Assembly (NCBI GenBank): GCA_963546395.1
Contig: CAUUMS010000013.1
Coordinates: forward strand, 1 to 46,994
Origin: Bacteroides_D sp963546395
GTDB lineage: Bacteria > Bacteroidota > Bacteroidia > Bacteroidales > CAJPTX01
Length of the DNA stretch: 46,994 bases
Reading direction: 5' to 3'
The number at the start of each line of letters is the position of its first letter. Position 1 is the first letter of the stretch. Below the pieces are notes generated by a model. It had not been told where the DNA came from. It did no database searches and saw only the letters and a list, made by a program, of their open reading frames with translations. Shown here piece after piece: positions 1 through 8,977 of this stretch. Both the position numbers and the translations under genes were made by a program.

Positions 1-4
1 ATGC

Positions 5-12
5 TACCTTTG
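5..12 (+). promoter_or_regulatory. -7 promoter element upstream of tRNA-Lys
   Basis: TACCTTTG matches the Bacteroidetes -7 consensus TAnnTTTG and recurs exactly before several other genes here. The -33 element would lie outside the window. Predicted transcription starts near base 19, leaving about 50 nt of leader before the tRNA. Confidence 0.6.
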
Positions 13-68
13 TGCTCAGTTTCGTGGCTGCGAGTGGAGGTGTTCCTCGTAGGGCGGAGCGTGGGTTC

Positions 69-141
69 GATTCAGTAGCTCAGTTGGTAGAGCACATCCC
101 TTTTAAGGATGGGGTCCCGGGTTCGAGCCCCGGCTGAGTCA
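69..141 (+). tRNA. tRNA-Lys (anticodon TTT)
   Basis: The cloverleaf folds fully: acceptor GATTCAG/CTGAGTC, D-stem GCTC/GAGC, anticodon stem CATCC/GGATG with loop CTTTTAA giving anticodon TTT, a 5-nt variable loop, and T-stem CCGGG/CCCGG around TTCGAGC. The discriminator base is A141. CCA is not fully encoded, so it would be added after transcription. Confidence 0.97.
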
Positions 142-156
142 CCGTTGCGCTGATTA

Positions 157-203
157 GTGCACACCAAATCCCCAGAGGAGCATTAAGCTCCAGGGTGGTG
201 CAT
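157..203 (+). ncRNA. Candidate structured RNA in the tRNA-Lys trailer
   Basis: Between tRNA-Lys and its terminator the sequence folds into three stacked helices. The outer one pairs GTGCACACC (157-165) with 195-203 around a bulged G. A CCC/GGG helix (171-173 with 193-195) follows, and then GGAGC/GCTCC (177-181 with 187-191) closing an ATTAA loop. It lies in the same predicted transcript as the tRNA. I do not recognise the family; it may be only a processed trailer or a small RNA. Confidence 0.3.
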
Positions 204-264
204 TACAAGCTGAGTTCTTCGAGTGGGGAAATAGCTGCGTATACCAGCACAAATGTATTAAGCC

Positions 265-297
265 AGTACCTGCCGTTCCGGTGGGTACTTTTTGTTT
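265..297 (+). terminator. Rho-independent terminator of the tRNA-Lys transcript
   Basis: An 11-bp stem, AGTACCTGCCG (265-275) with CGGTGGGTACT (279-289) including two G-T pairs, closes a TTC loop and is followed by TTTTGTTT. This is a classic intrinsic terminator. Confidence 0.85.
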
Positions 298-300
298 ATT

Positions 301-765
301 ACCCCACCATTACGGGTCTACTGGTGATTCCGTAATGGGGCATACGCTCTATGCGACCGGTGCTGTGGCCAGCCATTGGCCAATGTGTGCCTAAAGGCGT
401 GAATACGCCAACCAGGGTGTATCATCAGTTGGATGAGGCACACAGGCTAGCCTCCCATCTATAATGCGCCGGTGACCATTTAACGCTCATTAGAGGCCCT
501 TTCACGTTGCAAGTGTAGCGTAAGCACGGCTGGGCCGACTGGCATGCTGAGTCGGGGAAACGGGACTATTTGGAACGCTGTGGCAGCACATCTTAACACC
601 CGCCAGCTATTCCGAATAGGGCTCGCATTACGTCTGTGTCTCATCAAAGGCACGGTACACCGAGCCTGCCATGATGCCCACACACGTCGTGCGCCCAGCC
701 ATATTGCCACGGAATGGCCCCGTAGTGATACAACCGCCATGCGACGACGAGCTACAGCATCGCCA
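301..765. other. Non-coding gap with a 9-bp inverted repeat
   Basis: This stretch lies between the tRNA-Lys terminator and the 3' end of the chemoreceptor gene. It holds a perfect inverted repeat, CCATTACGG (307-315) and CCGTAATGG (330-338), with a 14-nt loop, and a small hairpin GGCGT-GAAT-ACGCC (396-409). Short open frames on both strands resemble no protein I know and overlap each other. I see no supported gene. Confidence 0.5.
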
Positions 766-2715
766 CTAGCTCTTGAAGAATGCTAGTCGCTCGCGCAGAT
801 GGGCTATCACCTCGTTGATGAGCTGGGCATTCTGCGCGATGGTATGGCTCTGCGCAGCATTCTGCTGCACGACGAACGAGAGTTGGCTTATCTCCTGGCT
901 GATCTGGTCGATGCTGGCGGCCTGCTCCTGGGAGGAGCCCGCCGCAGTGGAGGCCAGCTCATTGCTATGCATCAGGGAGGGTAACACCTGCTGCAAGCGG
1001 GCACTCACGATCTCGGTAGCTTGCATTCCCTGCTCCACCACGGAGACAATGCGATCGGCTGCCGACGCGGATTGCTCGGCCAGCTTTCGCACCTCGGTGG
1101 CTACCACGGCGAACCCACGCCCCTGCTCGCCAGCCCTGGCGGCCTCTACCGCCGCATTGAGGGCCAGCAGGTTGGTCAAACTCGCAATGTGCTTCACGGT
1201 ACCCACCTGCTCGGAGACCTGGTGCATGGCTGCCACAAGGCCGTTCACATCGTTGGCTAGCGTATTAAGCTCGGTGAGGCTCTCCTGAGACATCGAGGCC
1301 ACTGCGCGGGCACCCGAAAGCGACTGGTTCACATTGGCACTGAGCTCCTCGATAGAGGCCGTGACCTCCTCGGTGGATGCGGCTTGCGAAGAGGCTCCAT
1401 CCTCGATGATTTGGGATGCACGCAGGAATTCCTCCCCGCTCCTGGCCAATTGCCCAGTGTGCTCATTGAGCTGCTCGACGACCTCGAGCATGTTTTGCCG
1501 TGACACCTCCAGCCAGTGGTCAAGCTCGCCCATCTCATAGTTCCCCACAACCACCTTTGCGGGCTCGGACAGCACACCTTGCCCCATTGAACGGGTGCGG
1601 GCCACAATGCCTCGAAGGGGATTGATGAGCCGTCTAGCTGTGTGATGAGACAGGAGCGCAAAGGCAAGAATGCCCCCAATGGCTACCAGCGCAAGCCACC
1701 AGATCGGCTGCAATGACTGGGCATAGATGTCACGCAGAGGGACATCAACAACGGCTGTCCAGGTTTCCTGACCATTACGGATGGAAAATGGGTAGGCAAA
1801 GCTCACGTACTCCTGGCCATCGATGACCGAGGTGAAGCGGAACGGTTGGCCAGCCTGTCTGGCATGAGCCAACAGGCCCTCGTAGCCACCGAGCTGCCGC
1901 ACATCTTGCCCCTCTAGTCCGTCCACAATGTGCATCATGAGCCTGTCATTGCCGGAAACCACTGACATACGGCTTCCCCCAAAGGCCATCCCATCGAATA
2001 TAAGATGCCGAAGACTCTCGTAGTCAACATCGATCCCCACGGCGGCCAACAGGTTACCATTGCTCCGTGATGCAGCCACCACGCTGAACTCACGGACCTG
2101 CTTCCCGTCAAGCTCCTCGTCGTACACATCGGTCAGGAAGATGTCTGTCCCAGCCTCAAGGGCCTTGTAGTACGGGCGATCGTAGTAGAGCTTGCGGTCG
2201 TCGAATAGCTCGTACATCTTCCCGTTGCTGCATGGCCCCTGCATCTGCCGGATGACTCGTCCCCCCTGATGCTGCCACACCGTGGTGACGTGCGCGCCGG
2301 TGGGATCCAAGCCGTAGCGTCGTACGGCATCCGCCACTAACGTATCGTACACACCAGGTTTTGCAATGGCAAATGCCGCATAGGCCCAGCTGAATTCCTC
2401 TATGACCCCACGTTGTAGCTCGCTAAAGATCTCTAGGCCTCGCTGGCCCTGATCATGCGAAGCCGTAAATGCATTGGCCAAATCCCTAACGCTTTGCTGC
2501 GCCACGGAGATGAACGATTGGCACTTGACGCTGAGCATTTTGGTCGTACCCTCTGCCCTATTCTCGAACTCCTGACGGGAACGGCGGTACGACATCATGC
2601 CCGTTATCAGGAGAGTGACTAGGAAGATGACAAGACAGGTCAGCACATTTGAGACCACGAGCTGTGTGCGCAACTTTGTCCTATGAGTACGGCTTCGTTC
2701 CGTGCCCATTTCCAT
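766..2715 (-). CDS. Methyl-accepting chemotaxis protein (dCache-HAMP-MA)
   Basis: A 649-residue transmembrane chemoreceptor. TM1 is about residues 19-41. A periplasmic double-Cache-like sensor (about 45-335) carries the motif YYDRPYY at 177-183, in the position where amino-acid-binding dCache domains have RxWY. TM2 is about 338-356, with HAMP (about 357-410) and a signalling coiled coil (about 420-649). The CheA-contact hairpin tip is nearly canonical, with TNLLALNAAVEAARAGE at 514-530 and GRGFAVVA following. No C-terminal CheR-tethering pentapeptide is visible. No cheA, cheW, cheR, cheB or flagellar gene is in the window, so it is an orphan here. The ligand cannot be told. The start is the first ATG before TM1; an ATG two codons later is equally possible. 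Confidence 0.95.
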   Translation of the reverse strand: MEMGTERSRTHRTKLRTQLVVSNVLTCLVIFLVTLLITGMMSYRRSRQEFENRAEGTTKMLSVKCQSFISVAQQSVRDLANAFTASHDQGQRGLEIFSELQRGVIEEFSWAYAAFAIAKPGVYDTLVADAVRRYGLDPTGAHVTTVWQHQGGRVIRQMQGPCSNGKMYELFDDRKLYYDRPYYKALEAGTDIFLTDVYDEELDGKQVREFSVVAASRSNGNLLAAVGIDVDYESLRHLIFDGMAFGGSRMSVVSGNDRLMMHIVDGLEGQDVRQLGGYEGLLAHARQAGQPFRFTSVIDGQEYVSFAYPFSIRNGQETWTAVVDVPLRDIYAQSLQPIWWLALVAIGGILAFALLSHHTARRLINPLRGIVARTRSMGQGVLSEPAKVVVGNYEMGELDHWLEVSRQNMLEVVEQLNEHTGQLARSGEEFLRASQIIEDGASSQAASTEEVTASIEELSANVNQSLSGARAVASMSQESLTELNTLANDVNGLVAAMHQVSEQVGTVKHIASLTNLLALNAAVEAARAGEQGRGFAVVATEVRKLAEQSASAADRIVSVVEQGMQATEIVSARLQQVLPSLMHSNELASTAAGSSQEQAASIDQISQEISQLSFVVQQNAAQSHTIAQNAQLINEVIAHLRERLAFFKS

Positions 2716-3057
2716 CGTTTACTGGTACAACCTGAACATGCTTACCACGGCGGGACAAGACGTTACCACAATCACTATTCCGCTCATCCGCCCAGTGGAG
2801 GTGTGCATCCGCAAGAACCTTGATGCTCGTCACCATTCAATAGTACTACGGCAGTCATGTCAATGTTTCACGCATCACAATTAAAGTCGGGGCCAAATTG
2901 GCTAATTCGCTCATCTGCTATACTTGAGCCGGCAGTCATACAAGCGTCTTACAATACCAATATCACTCACCGTTGCGCAATGTACGCGACCACGATGATT
3001 CGCCGCCATTCGGCCTAGCAAGCATCACTACGTTGCTGGCGAAAGCCTGCATTTGAC
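2716..3057. other. Divergent intergenic region, chemoreceptor/phoH
   Basis: About 340 nt separate the chemoreceptor start from the phoH promoter. It has many stop codons in all frames and looks A+T-richer than its neighbours. I find no TAnnTTTG box facing the chemoreceptor; the nearest is a poor TACTATTG on the minus strand at 2838-2845. No RNA structure or gene stands out. Confidence 0.4.
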
Positions 3058-3065
3058 TACCTTTG
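3033..3065 (+). promoter_or_regulatory. Promoter of phoH
   Basis: TTG at 3033-3035 is followed after 22 nt by a perfect TACCTTTG at 3058-3065. The predicted start site, near 3072, gives about a 30-nt leader before the GTG start codon of phoH. Confidence 0.6.
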
Positions 3066-3101
3066 CAGCTGCGTGATGGTAACCATTTCCAGCGCTGACC
3101 A

Positions 3102-4064
3102 GTGAAACGCACACTCCTTCTAGACGGGATCGATCCTCTCACGCTGTACGGCATTAACAATGCCAAGTTTCACATCATAGCTCACCACTTCGCAGGGCTG
3201 TCTCTAGTGGCCCGAGGGGATGAGATTGTGGCTCGAGGCTCTGAGGAGCTCATCGAGCAGCTAGATTCAGCCCTCGATCGTATAGCCCGCTTTTACACTG
3301 CGCACGGCCAGCTGAGCGAGCTACAATTACAGTCGCTACTACAAGAGGGTCTAGAGGCACCGACACCTGGGCCAGAGGGCGCATCAGACGTGCTGGTATT
3401 TGGGGCTCGGGGCAAGAGTATCCGTCCCATTACCCCCAATCAGCACCTGCTAATATCCTCCCTCGCACAGTGCGATCTGGTATTCGCAGTAGGGCCTGCG
3501 GGCACTGGTAAGACATACATGGCCATAGCCCTTGCCGTGGCTGCCCTCAAGCGCAGAGAAGTAAAACGCATCGTGCTCACACGCCCTGCCGTGGAAGCCG
3601 GCGAGCGACTCGGATTCCTGCCTGGTGACCTCAAGGAGAAGCTTGACCCGTACCTGCAACCGCTCTACGATGCGCTCAATGACATGCTGCCACCACGTGC
3701 ACTGCATGCCTACCTGGCCGATGGCACCGTACAGATTGCCCCTCTAGCCTATATGCGTGGACGCACGCTAGATCACGCGTTTGTCATCCTCGATGAGGCG
3801 CAAAATGCCACCCTATCCCAGATGAAAATGTTCCTAACGCGGATGGGGCGCAACGCCAAGTTCATTGTGACGGGTGACACCTCACAAATCGATCTTCCCA
3901 GTCATACCCCATCGGGCCTCGTGGCTGCACTACGGGTGCTACGCCAAGTGGAGGGGGTCGCTATTGTCCCTTTCGAGCGCGTAGACATCGTTCGCCATCC
4001 ACTCGTGGGAACCATCGTCGATGCCTTTGCGGCTGTCGATGAGCAAGCCAACCACCCCACGTGA
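3102..4064 (+). CDS. phoH: PhoH-like ATPase (PhoH/YbeZ family)
   Basis: A 320-residue cytoplasmic P-loop NTPase. Walker A is GPAGTGKT (131-138), Walker B is FVILDEAQ (227-234) and the sensor-like TGDTSQID is at 257-264. An N-terminal region of about 100 residues precedes the ATPase domain, as in YbeZ. In other bacteria YbeZ works with the RNase YbeY in ribosome/RNA metabolism; a role in phosphate starvation is historical. The family match is firm, while the exact function here is inferred. The reading frame starts with GTG at 3102, about 30 nt after a predicted transcription start, which supports this unusual start. purC follows 59 nt downstream in the same direction, probably co-transcribed. 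Confidence 0.93.
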   Translation: MKRTLLLDGIDPLTLYGINNAKFHIIAHHFAGLSLVARGDEIVARGSEELIEQLDSALDRIARFYTAHGQLSELQLQSLLQEGLEAPTPGPEGASDVLVFGARGKSIRPITPNQHLLISSLAQCDLVFAVGPAGTGKTYMAIALAVAALKRREVKRIVLTRPAVEAGERLGFLPGDLKEKLDPYLQPLYDALNDMLPPRALHAYLADGTVQIAPLAYMRGRTLDHAFVILDEAQNATLSQMKMFLTRMGRNAKFIVTGDTSQIDLPSHTPSGLVAALRVLRQVEGVAIVPFERVDIVRHPLVGTIVDAFAAVDEQANHPT

Positions 4065-4123
4065 TAAGCCCAAAGACGAACTTTTGAGACCGTCCTATCG
4101 GCCTTTCATAATCTGTTCTCGCA

Positions 4124-5080
4124 ATGAATAGCACGCTACTAAACACCAATCTTGCGTTGCCTCAACTCCAGCGCGTCTACCATGGAAAAGTCCGGGATGC
4201 CTACTTCGTGGGACAGGATCTACTGGCTATGGTGGTCACAGATCGCATATCAGCCTTCGATGTGATCCTCCCTTGGGGTATCCCATCCAAGGGGCAAATC
4301 CTGAACCAGATCGCTGCGTACTTCCTCGATGCCACGCAGGATATTGTACCCAACTGGAAGCTGGCCACACCCGATCCCATGGTCACTATTGGTTACCAGT
4401 GCGAGCCCTATCCGGTGGAGATGGTCATTAGAGGCTATCTGAGTGGTCATGCATGGCGGGAGTATAAGGCCGGGAAACGGATCCTGTGCGGGGTGCCCCT
4501 ACCAGAGGGACTATGTGAGAACGAGCGTCTCCCCCACCCCATCATAACACCAACCACCAAGGCGCAAGAGGGGCATGACGAGGATATAAGCCGAGAAGAG
4601 ATCATCTCCCGAGGCCTTGTCGCCGCGAATGAGTACGAGCAGCTAGAGCGTTACACGCAGGCCCTATTCGCCCGAGGAACGGAGATGGCCCATGCGCGGG
4701 GGCTCATACTCGTTGACACGAAATACGAATTCGGTAAGCGGAACGGGGCCATCATGCTCATCGATGAGATACACACCCCAGATTCGTCACGCTACTTCTA
4801 CGAGCAGGGCTACGAAGAGCATCTCTCCAAGGGTGAACCTCAGCGGCAGTTATCCAAGGAATTCGTGCGTGAATGGCTTATGGAGTGCGGCTTTCAGGGA
4901 CAGGCGGGGCAAACCCCACCAGCCATCACCCCACAGAAAGCACTAGAGATTAGCCAACGCTACTGCGAATTGTACGAGGGGATCGTGGGTCAGACCTTCC
5001 AGGAAGAGAGCTGCGAGGACTTACCAGGTCGTATAGAACGCAATATCAGGCAGTGGATTGAGCAGTATAACAACCGCTAG
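4124..5080 (+). CDS. purC: Phosphoribosylaminoimidazole-succinocarboxamide synthase
   Basis: SAICAR synthetase joins aspartate to CAIR with ATP hydrolysis in de novo purine synthesis, in the cytoplasm. At 318 residues it is the longer eukaryote-like form rather than the roughly 240-residue form of E. coli. Seen motifs are GKVRDAY (21-27) of the nucleotide-binding loop, SAFD (43-46), RGYLSG (103-108) and PTTKAQEGHDE (143-153) for substrate binding, and DTKYEFG near residue 200. It starts with ATG 59 nt after phoH and ends just before a strong bidirectional hairpin, so phoH-purC form a two-gene unit. No other purine genes are nearby. Confidence 0.97.
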   Translation: MNSTLLNTNLALPQLQRVYHGKVRDAYFVGQDLLAMVVTDRISAFDVILPWGIPSKGQILNQIAAYFLDATQDIVPNWKLATPDPMVTIGYQCEPYPVEMVIRGYLSGHAWREYKAGKRILCGVPLPEGLCENERLPHPIITPTTKAQEGHDEDISREEIISRGLVAANEYEQLERYTQALFARGTEMAHARGLILVDTKYEFGKRNGAIMLIDEIHTPDSSRYFYEQGYEEHLSKGEPQRQLSKEFVREWLMECGFQGQAGQTPPAITPQKALEISQRYCELYEGIVGQTFQEESCEDLPGRIERNIRQWIEQYNNR

Positions 5081-5097
5081 TCACTGTACCAGTAACG

Positions 5098-5142
5098 CCA
5101 GTCCGCCCCGCCCTTCCATTATAGAAGAGCGGGGCGGACTGG
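5098..5142. terminator. Strong hairpin after purC, probable terminator
   Basis: A perfect 14-bp stem, CCAGTCCGCCCCGC (5098-5111) with its complement at 5129-5142, closes a 17-nt loop. No T-run follows. It sits between the convergent purC and atpG genes and could serve both directions. Bases 5143-5354, up to atpG, hold nothing else I can support. Confidence 0.7.
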
Positions 5143-5354
5143 TAAATGGCCATTGCCATCCACAGGATCAACTCCCCTCAAGACGGTACATCGCTCATAC
5201 GCCTGGGCTCCACTATACCTTCGCAGGCAAACTGGGGAATGCGGAAGCGCCTAGAGTTGGCACAGAGTACCACCGGTCAGTAGCACAATCCACCCTACAG
5301 GAGAACCAGATCCTTGAATGTTACGGCAGGAACAACTAGAGGGCTATGCTCTGC

Positions 5355-6212
5355 CTAAACTGAGCGTAAAGCGTCAGCCCCCGAGACAATCTCGAGGATC
5401 TCATTGGTGATGGCTGCCTGACGGGCCTTATTGTACTCCAGCGTCAGATCCTCAATGAGGTTATTAGCATTATCCGTCGCCTGCGTCATAGCCGTCATGC
5501 GTGCCCCATGCTCACCCACGTAGCTACTCATAAGTGCCGCATAGAGATCGAGCTCGGCATAATGAGGCAGAGCCTTGGCAAAGAAATCCTGCGCCGTGGG
5601 CTCAAAGATGTACTCAAAGCGTGCATCTACCGTTCCACCAGCCACCGGCATGACGGGGAACAACGTCTGCACCACGGGAATTTGGAGTGATGCATTACGA
5701 AACTCGTTGTACACCAGGCGTACCTGCGAGCACTCACCGGCCAAGAAGGCATCCATCAACTGCTGGAATACCGGAGTAATCGCATGCACCGATGGGCGGT
5801 CGACGAGAGCCTCATCACCCTTCTCTACCTCAAATCCCTCCCTCACCAGCGACTCAGCCGCCTTTTTCCCAAATGCAATGATACGCCCCGGCACCTGGCG
5901 AATCTCCTGAGCCGCCAGACTCATCACATTCGCATTGTAGGCTCCGCAGAGCGATGCATTGGATGAGAACACCACGTACACCACGGGGGCATCGGCATTG
6001 CGTGCCTCCATGAGCGGATGCGTCACCGAACCGCTGTGCGCAATGGCGAGAGAGAGTGCGAGCCCGTAAGCCTCACGGTAGCGCTGAAAACGAGCCCGTG
6101 CGTCCTGCGCCTTGTGAAACTTGGCCGCCGACACTACCTTCATGGCGCTCGTAATCTTACGTGTCGAGCGAACAGAGGCTATGCGGATTCGTATGTCCTT
6201 GAGGCCTGCCAT
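5355..6212 (-). CDS. atpG: F1Fo ATP synthase subunit gamma
   Basis: The 285-residue central-stalk subunit that rotates inside the alpha3beta3 head. It has the conserved N-terminal helix (IRIRIASVRSTRKITSAMK, about 7-25) and the C-terminal helix with MTAMTQATDNANNLI, EYNKARQAAITNEI and EIVSGADAL, which is typical of gamma. It is the last gene of the minus-strand operon atpB-E-F-H-A-G, 8 nt after atpA. It is usual length and intact. Confidence 0.97.
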   Translation of the reverse strand: MAGLKDIRIRIASVRSTRKITSAMKVVSAAKFHKAQDARARFQRYREAYGLALSLAIAHSGSVTHPLMEARNADAPVVYVVFSSNASLCGAYNANVMSLAAQEIRQVPGRIIAFGKKAAESLVREGFEVEKGDEALVDRPSVHAITPVFQQLMDAFLAGECSQVRLVYNEFRNASLQIPVVQTLFPVMPVAGGTVDARFEYIFEPTAQDFFAKALPHYAELDLYAALMSSYVGEHGARMTAMTQATDNANNLIEDLTLEYNKARQAAITNEILEIVSGADALRSV

Positions 6213-6220
6213 GGGAGAGA

Positions 6221-7807
6221 CTAGCTCGCAGTTTGAAACTTGGTCACTAGGCGGGCTGCGAGGCTCTCGATCACGCTCGTCAGCTCCTCGTTGTACTCAC
6301 CGCGTGCCAAGGACTCCAGCACATCGGCATGCATAGTGCGCATCTCCTCGCAGAAGAGCCGCTCGAAATCGCGCACCCTATCCACAGGCACACCCCGTAG
6401 CAATCCGCGCACACCGCAGTAGATGATAGCCACCTGCTCACCCACAGGTACAGGCGAGTACTGCGGCTGCTTCAGCATCTCGACGTTCTTGGATCCCTTA
6501 TCGAGCACGGCACGAGTCGCCGCATCAAGATCCGAACCGAACTTGGCGAAAGCCTCTAGCTCACGATACTGCGCCTGATCAAGCTTCAGCGTCCCTGCGA
6601 CCTTCTTCATGGACTTGATCTGCGCATTACCACCCACACGAGACACCGAGATCCCCACATTGATAGCCGGGCGAACCCCAGCGTTGAACAGCGTGGACTC
6701 CAGGAATATCTGCCCGTCCGTAATGGAGATCACATTCGTAGGAATGTAAGCCGAAACGTCGCCAGCCTGCGTCTCTATGATCGGGAGAGCCGTCAGCGAG
6801 CCGCCCCCTTTCACCATAGGTCGCAGCACCTCCGGGAGATCATTCATCCGCTCCACTACCTCCTGTGAGTCGATAATCTTGGCAGCACGCTCTAGCAAGC
6901 GGCTATGGAGGTAGAAGATATCACCCGGATAAGCCTCACGTCCTGGCGGACGACGAAGAAGCAACGACACCTCACGGTACGATACAGCCTGCTTAGACAG
7001 ATCATCGTACACCACCAGGGCACTACGTCCCGTGTCGCGGAAGAACTCACCCACAGCAGCCCCAGCGAACGGCGCATAGAACTGGAGGGCTGCCGGATCT
7101 GCCGCAGTGGCCGAAATGATCACCGTGTACGGCATAGCACCATTCTCCTCGAGCGTCCTGGCGATATTCGCCACCGTGGAGCCCTTCTGCCCAATGGCTA
7201 CGTAGATGCAGTAGACCGGTTTACCCTTCTCGTACTCGCTACGCTGATTGATTATCGTGTCAAGCGCAATGGCCGTCTTACCTGTCTGCCGGTCACCAAT
7301 GATCAGCTCACGCTGACCACGACCGATGGGTATCATAGCATCAATAGCCTTGATACCCGTCTGCAACGGCTCCTTCACCGGCTGGCGGAAGATAACCCCA
7401 GGGGCCTTTCGCTCAAAGGCCAGCGGATACACTGGCCCCTCGATAGGGCCCCGGCCATCAATGGGCTCGCCGAGCGTGTTGACAATACGCCCCAGCAGCC
7501 CCTCACCCACCGGAATAGAAGCAATGCGCTTGGTGCGGCGCACGGTGGAGCCCTCACTCACCTGCGTGCTACTCCCCAGGAGCACCACCCCCACATTATC
7601 CTCCTCCAGGTTGAGCACAATGCCCCGAAGCCCCGACTCGAACTCTACCAGCTCATTGGACTCCACATGGTTGAGGCCGTAGATGCGCGCGATGCCATCG
7701 CCCACCTCCAGTACACGCCCCACCTCCTCGAAGCCCGCATCGAGAGCTAGCCCTTCTAGCTCCTGCGCCAGGATGGCCGACACTTCGGACGACTTAATAT
7801 CTGCCAT
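6221..7807 (-). CDS. atpA: F1Fo ATP synthase subunit alpha
   Basis: The non-catalytic nucleotide-binding subunit of the F1 head, 528 residues. The P-loop GDRQTGKT is at 171-178, the catalytic-interface arginine lies in SVSRVGG (Arg390), and GQKGSTVA (206-213) is conserved. A short insertion between about 309 and 338 (KIIDSQEVVERMNDLPEVLR, then KGGGSLTALP) is the variant I associate with Bacteroidetes alpha subunits. The gene lies 24 nt after atpH and 8 nt before atpG. The partner beta subunit (atpD) is not in this window. Confidence 0.98.
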   Translation of the reverse strand: MADIKSSEVSAILAQELEGLALDAGFEEVGRVLEVGDGIARIYGLNHVESNELVEFESGLRGIVLNLEEDNVGVVLLGSSTQVSEGSTVRRTKRIASIPVGEGLLGRIVNTLGEPIDGRGPIEGPVYPLAFERKAPGVIFRQPVKEPLQTGIKAIDAMIPIGRGQRELIIGDRQTGKTAIALDTIINQRSEYEKGKPVYCIYVAIGQKGSTVANIARTLEENGAMPYTVIISATAADPAALQFYAPFAGAAVGEFFRDTGRSALVVYDDLSKQAVSYREVSLLLRRPPGREAYPGDIFYLHSRLLERAAKIIDSQEVVERMNDLPEVLRPMVKGGGSLTALPIIETQAGDVSAYIPTNVISITDGQIFLESTLFNAGVRPAINVGISVSRVGGNAQIKSMKKVAGTLKLDQAQYRELEAFAKFGSDLDAATRAVLDKGSKNVEMLKQPQYSPVPVGEQVAIIYCGVRGLLRGVPVDRVRDFERLFCEEMRTMHADVLESLARGEYNEELTSVIESLAARLVTKFQTAS

Positions 7808-7831
7808 TGCGATTGAATTCGTTATTCGTCA

Positions 7832-8368
7832 TCATCTGGCGAGCGATGTCGCCATCCGGGTCAACTCGCCGCGCACGCTGCGATCGTAGATCCCACCATC
7901 CACCTCAAGCTGAAAGCCCCCTATGAGCTCAGGATCGAGCTCCGCCTCCAGCTCCACATGGCCAGAGTACCTCGCGGCCAGAAAACGCTCCACGCTCTGC
8001 TGCTGCGCCTCGTTCAGTGGCACCACACTCCGCACGGTGGCACTCACAATGCCATTCTTCCGGCGGTACAGAGCCAGGAACATGTAGAGCGTCCGCTCAA
8101 AGTAGAGCCCCCGCCCCTTCTGTAGCATCAGCTTCGCCAGGGCGAGTAGCTCGGGCGCAAAACGCTGCACCAGGTTGGTCAAAAAGCGTCCCTTGCTCGC
8201 ATCATCTACCACTGCGCTCGACAGCACCCGCTGAATCTCCGCATGCCCGGCCTGCATAACGGCGAGCATGCCCCGAGCCTGGGCGTACACCTCAGCGGCC
8301 TTCGGGGAATCGGCCAACGTCAGGAGCAAAGCCTGCGCGTAGCGTGTGGATATCCTACTCTCGTTCAT
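7832..8368 (-). CDS. atpH: F1Fo ATP synthase subunit delta
   Basis: The delta (OSCP) subunit ties the peripheral stalk to the top of F1. The N-terminal helical part has the typical ISTRYAQALL, and the C-terminal part has ELDPELIGGFQLEVDGGIYDRS, which is diagnostic of the family. The ATG at 8368 gives 178 residues, the normal length. A TTG seven codons upstream is also in frame but less likely. It sits between atpF (102 nt upstream) and atpA in the ATP synthase operon. Confidence 0.95.
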   Translation of the reverse strand: MNESRISTRYAQALLLTLADSPKAAEVYAQARGMLAVMQAGHAEIQRVLSSAVVDDASKGRFLTNLVQRFAPELLALAKLMLQKGRGLYFERTLYMFLALYRRKNGIVSATVRSVVPLNEAQQQSVERFLAARYSGHVELEAELDPELIGGFQLEVDGGIYDRSVRGELTRMATSLAR

Positions 8369-8470
8369 GGGTGCAGCATCCGTAAGCAATGGGGGTACTC
8401 ACCGTCCGGCAAATGGGCAGACAACTCACTCGTGGATTACTCCTCAGAATCACACCGTCGCGTCCATGCG

Positions 8471-8965
8471 CTACTTAGCGAGCACTTCGTCGAGGATGCG
8501 ATCGAGGTGTTCCTGCTGACGCTCCTCGCTGGAGAGGTGCTGCCGCAGCAAGCGCTCAGCTGCCAGTATGGCCACCTGGGTGACCTCACCGCGCAACCGT
8601 TTGCGCTGCTCCAGATCCTCTTGACGCATCCGCTCCCTCGCCTCGGCAATAAACACCTCAGCCTGCCGCCGGGCCTCTTCCCTCGCCTGGGAGAGAATGG
8701 CCTCGCGCGTCGAACGAGCCTCTGCCACCAGCTGATCTCTTTCCGCCTGCGCCTGCGCCATCATGGCCACGTGACGCTCCTCCAGCTCGGCCACCTCCTG
8801 TTGGGCAGCGCGCGCCTTATCGAGAGCCTCAGCGATGGCCGACTCACGGGCACTAAGGCCCTTGAGTATCGGCTTCCAGGCAAACTTCTTCATGATGAGT
8901 AGTACAAACCCGAAGGCCAGTACCATCCAGAAGAAGAGGCCAAAATCTGGCGTGATAAGGCTCAT
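8471..8965 (-). CDS. atpF: F1Fo ATP synthase subunit b
   Basis: The peripheral-stalk subunit, 164 residues. One N-terminal membrane helix (about 8-25, FGLFFWMVLAFGFVLLI) is followed by a long charged coiled coil rich in Ala, Glu and Arg, including ARAAQQEVAELEERH and AQAERDQLVAEARS. This architecture and its position between atpE and atpH identify it. It begins 12 nt after atpE. Confidence 0.95.
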   Translation of the reverse strand: MSLITPDFGLFFWMVLAFGFVLLIMKKFAWKPILKGLSARESAIAEALDKARAAQQEVAELEERHVAMMAQAQAERDQLVAEARSTREAILSQAREEARRQAEVFIAEARERMRQEDLEQRKRLRGEVTQVAILAAERLLRQHLSSEERQQEHLDRILDEVLAK

Positions 8966-8977
8966 GCCTCCGCAAGT

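Noticed and set aside
480..786. Overlapping 80-86-codon frames on both strands downstream of tRNA-Lys
   Set aside because: They overlap each other and the chemoreceptor end, have no ribosome site or promoter, and their products look random.
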